From contig NZ_FOSQ01000021.1 in NCBI RefSeq assembly GCF_900114315.1, forward strand, positions 1-64,000: DNA of 64,000 nucleotides, written 5' to 3'. Positions 63,270 to 64,000 of the stretch are shown one piece after another. This stretch comes from Falsiroseomonas stagni DSM 19981. GTDB lineage: Bacteria > Pseudomonadota > Alphaproteobacteria > Acetobacterales > Acetobacteraceae. Position 1 is the stretch's first letter. The number at the start of each line of letters is the position of its first letter. Both the position numbers and the translations under genes were made by a program. The notes below the pieces were generated by a model. It did no database searches and was not told the DNA's origin. It saw only the letters and a program-made list of their open reading frames with translations.

Positions 63270-64000
63270 ATGCCAGGACCCACACGCAGGTTCATGCTCG
63301 GCGCGGGCGCCGCGCTCGCCTTGCCCAGCCTCGCCCAAGCGCAAGCACCCTGGCCCGCCCGCCCCATCCGCCTGATCAATCCATGGACGCCGGGCGGCCC
63401 CGCCGATGTGGTCGCGCGCCCCGTGGCGCAGCGGCTGTCGGAATCGCTCGGCCAGCCCGTGGTCATGGAAAACCGCCCCGGCGCCAACGGCACCATCGGC
63501 GCCGCCGCCGTCGCCCGCGCGGCGCCGGATGGCTACACGCTGTTCTTCAGCCATGTCGGGCCCATCGCCATCAGCCCGAATTTTTCCTCGAGTGTCCCCT
63601 TCGACCCGGTGCGCGATTTCGCGCCCATCACGCAGCTCGTCTCCGGCCCGATCGTGCTGGTGGTGCGGCCCGACGTGCCGGCGAACAGCGTGACGGAATT
63701 GCTGGCGCTGGCCCGCGCGCAGCCCGGCGCGTTGTCCTACGGCTCCGTCGGCCCCGCCAGCACCACGCACCTGGCCGGGGAGATGCTGGCCATGATGGGC
63801 GGCGTGCAGTTGCTGCACGTACCCTACCAGGGCGCGGCGCCGGTGGTGACGGACCTGCTCGGCGGGCGGCTGCACTTCGCCTTCATCAACTTCGCCGGTG
63901 CCGTCGCGCAGATGCAGGCCGGCACGCTGCGCGCCATCGCCGTCTCCACCGAACGCCGGTCCAGCGGCCTGCCCAATCTGCCGACGGTGGCGGAAACCCT
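63270..64000 (+). CDS. Bug/TctC-type solute receptor (3' end outside window)
   Basis: The frame is open from ATG 63270 to the window edge (243 codons visible of about 325 expected). The Tat-like leader is RRFMLGAGAALALPSLAQAQ. Family blocks are WPARPIRLINPWTPGGPADVVARPVA, ENRPGANGTIG, APDGYTLF, ALSYGSVGPASTTHLAG, LLHVPYQGAAPVV, and LPNLPTVAETL at the edge. AGGGGAGG lies nine bases upstream. It is the last visible gene of the IclR-linked CoA operon and probably collects the acid activated by the NDP-forming synthetase. Confidence 0.93.
   Translation, partial: MPGPTRRFMLGAGAALALPSLAQAQAPWPARPIRLINPWTPGGPADVVARPVAQRLSESLGQPVVMENRPGANGTIGAAAVARAAPDGYTLFFSHVGPIAISPNFSSSVPFDPVRDFAPITQLVSGPIVLVVRPDVPANSVTELLALARAQPGALSYGSVGPASTTHLAGEMLAMMGGVQLLHVPYQGAAPVVTDLLGGRLHFAFINFAGAVAQMQAGTLRAIAVSTERRSSGLPNLPTVAET

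Overview
The window is about 64 kb of high-GC, densely coding DNA. A CtrA-type master regulator next to fliI/fliJ, several orphan Bug/TctC solute receptors, and many amidase, CoA-ligase and flavoenzyme genes point to an alphaproteobacterium. Acetobacteraceae (Roseomonas-like) is my best guess, inferred from gene content only. No rRNA, tRNA or CRISPR array was recognised. Two transposable elements are visible: the 3' end of an IS630-type transposase at the left edge, and a complete IS5-type element at 25080-25924.

Layout. (1) 1-4.7 kb: IS630 remnant, a PHB-depolymerase-like esterase, CtrA divergent from fliI-fliJ. (2) 5.2-14 kb: a minus-strand set (amidase, FAH-family hydrolase, Bug receptor, M20 peptidase) divergent from a plus-strand set (polysaccharide-deacetylase-fold hydrolase, an unusual solute-binding/TRIC-channel fusion, a second amidase coupled to an HpxZ/AtzH protein). 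This looks like scavenging of small amides, imides or ureides. (3) 14-18 kb: two GPP34 (GOLPH3-like) paralogues, a Bug receptor between them, and a gamma-glutamyltransferase-fold enzyme. (4) 18.4-25 kb: a frameshifted Ser/Thr kinase, a GntR regulator, a TerB-like protein, malate synthase G, a small lipoprotein, and a trypsin-fold/PDZ protein with a degenerate catalytic triad. (5) 26-35 kb: a minus-strand 2-aminoethylphosphonate (AEP) cluster (ABC permease, ATPase and binding protein; PhnX phosphonatase; a FAD oxidase) headed by a 955-residue fusion of all three HcnABC/opine-dehydrogenase subunits.

(6) 34.9-39.4 kb: a plus-strand set of DapA-family lyase, amino-acid ABC binding protein and permease, and dihydropyrimidinase, followed by a NUDIX hydrolase. 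(7) 39.5-45 kb: acyl-CoA ligase, enoyl-CoA hydratase, CaiB/BaiF CoA-transferase and nitronate-monooxygenase genes overlapping end to end, divergent from a Bug receptor. (8) 45-51.8 kb: an eight-gene minus-strand run: sarcosine-oxidase-type flavoenzyme, 2OG-Fe(II) oxygenase, HD-domain putative diiron oxygenase, two ABC permeases with a binding protein, AhpD-fold protein and alpha/beta hydrolase. A creatininase-family gene diverges from its first gene with only two bases between the start codons. (9) 52.6-56 kb: RidA-fold protein, another binding protein/permease pair, and an NMT1-like protein. (10) 56-57.4 kb: an RTX calcium-binding protein. (11) 57.6-64 kb: an IclR regulator divergent from an NDP-forming acyl-CoA synthetase, two enoyl-CoA hydratases, an acyl-CoA dehydrogenase and a Bug receptor that runs off the window.

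Overall this is an accessory catabolic region made of modules that each pair a substrate receptor with hydrolases, flavoenzymes or CoA chemistry. The most unusual items are the solute-binding/TRIC fusion (10833-12383), the fused HcnABC enzyme joined to phosphonate genes that lack phnW, and the paired-oxygenase operon at 45-52 kb.
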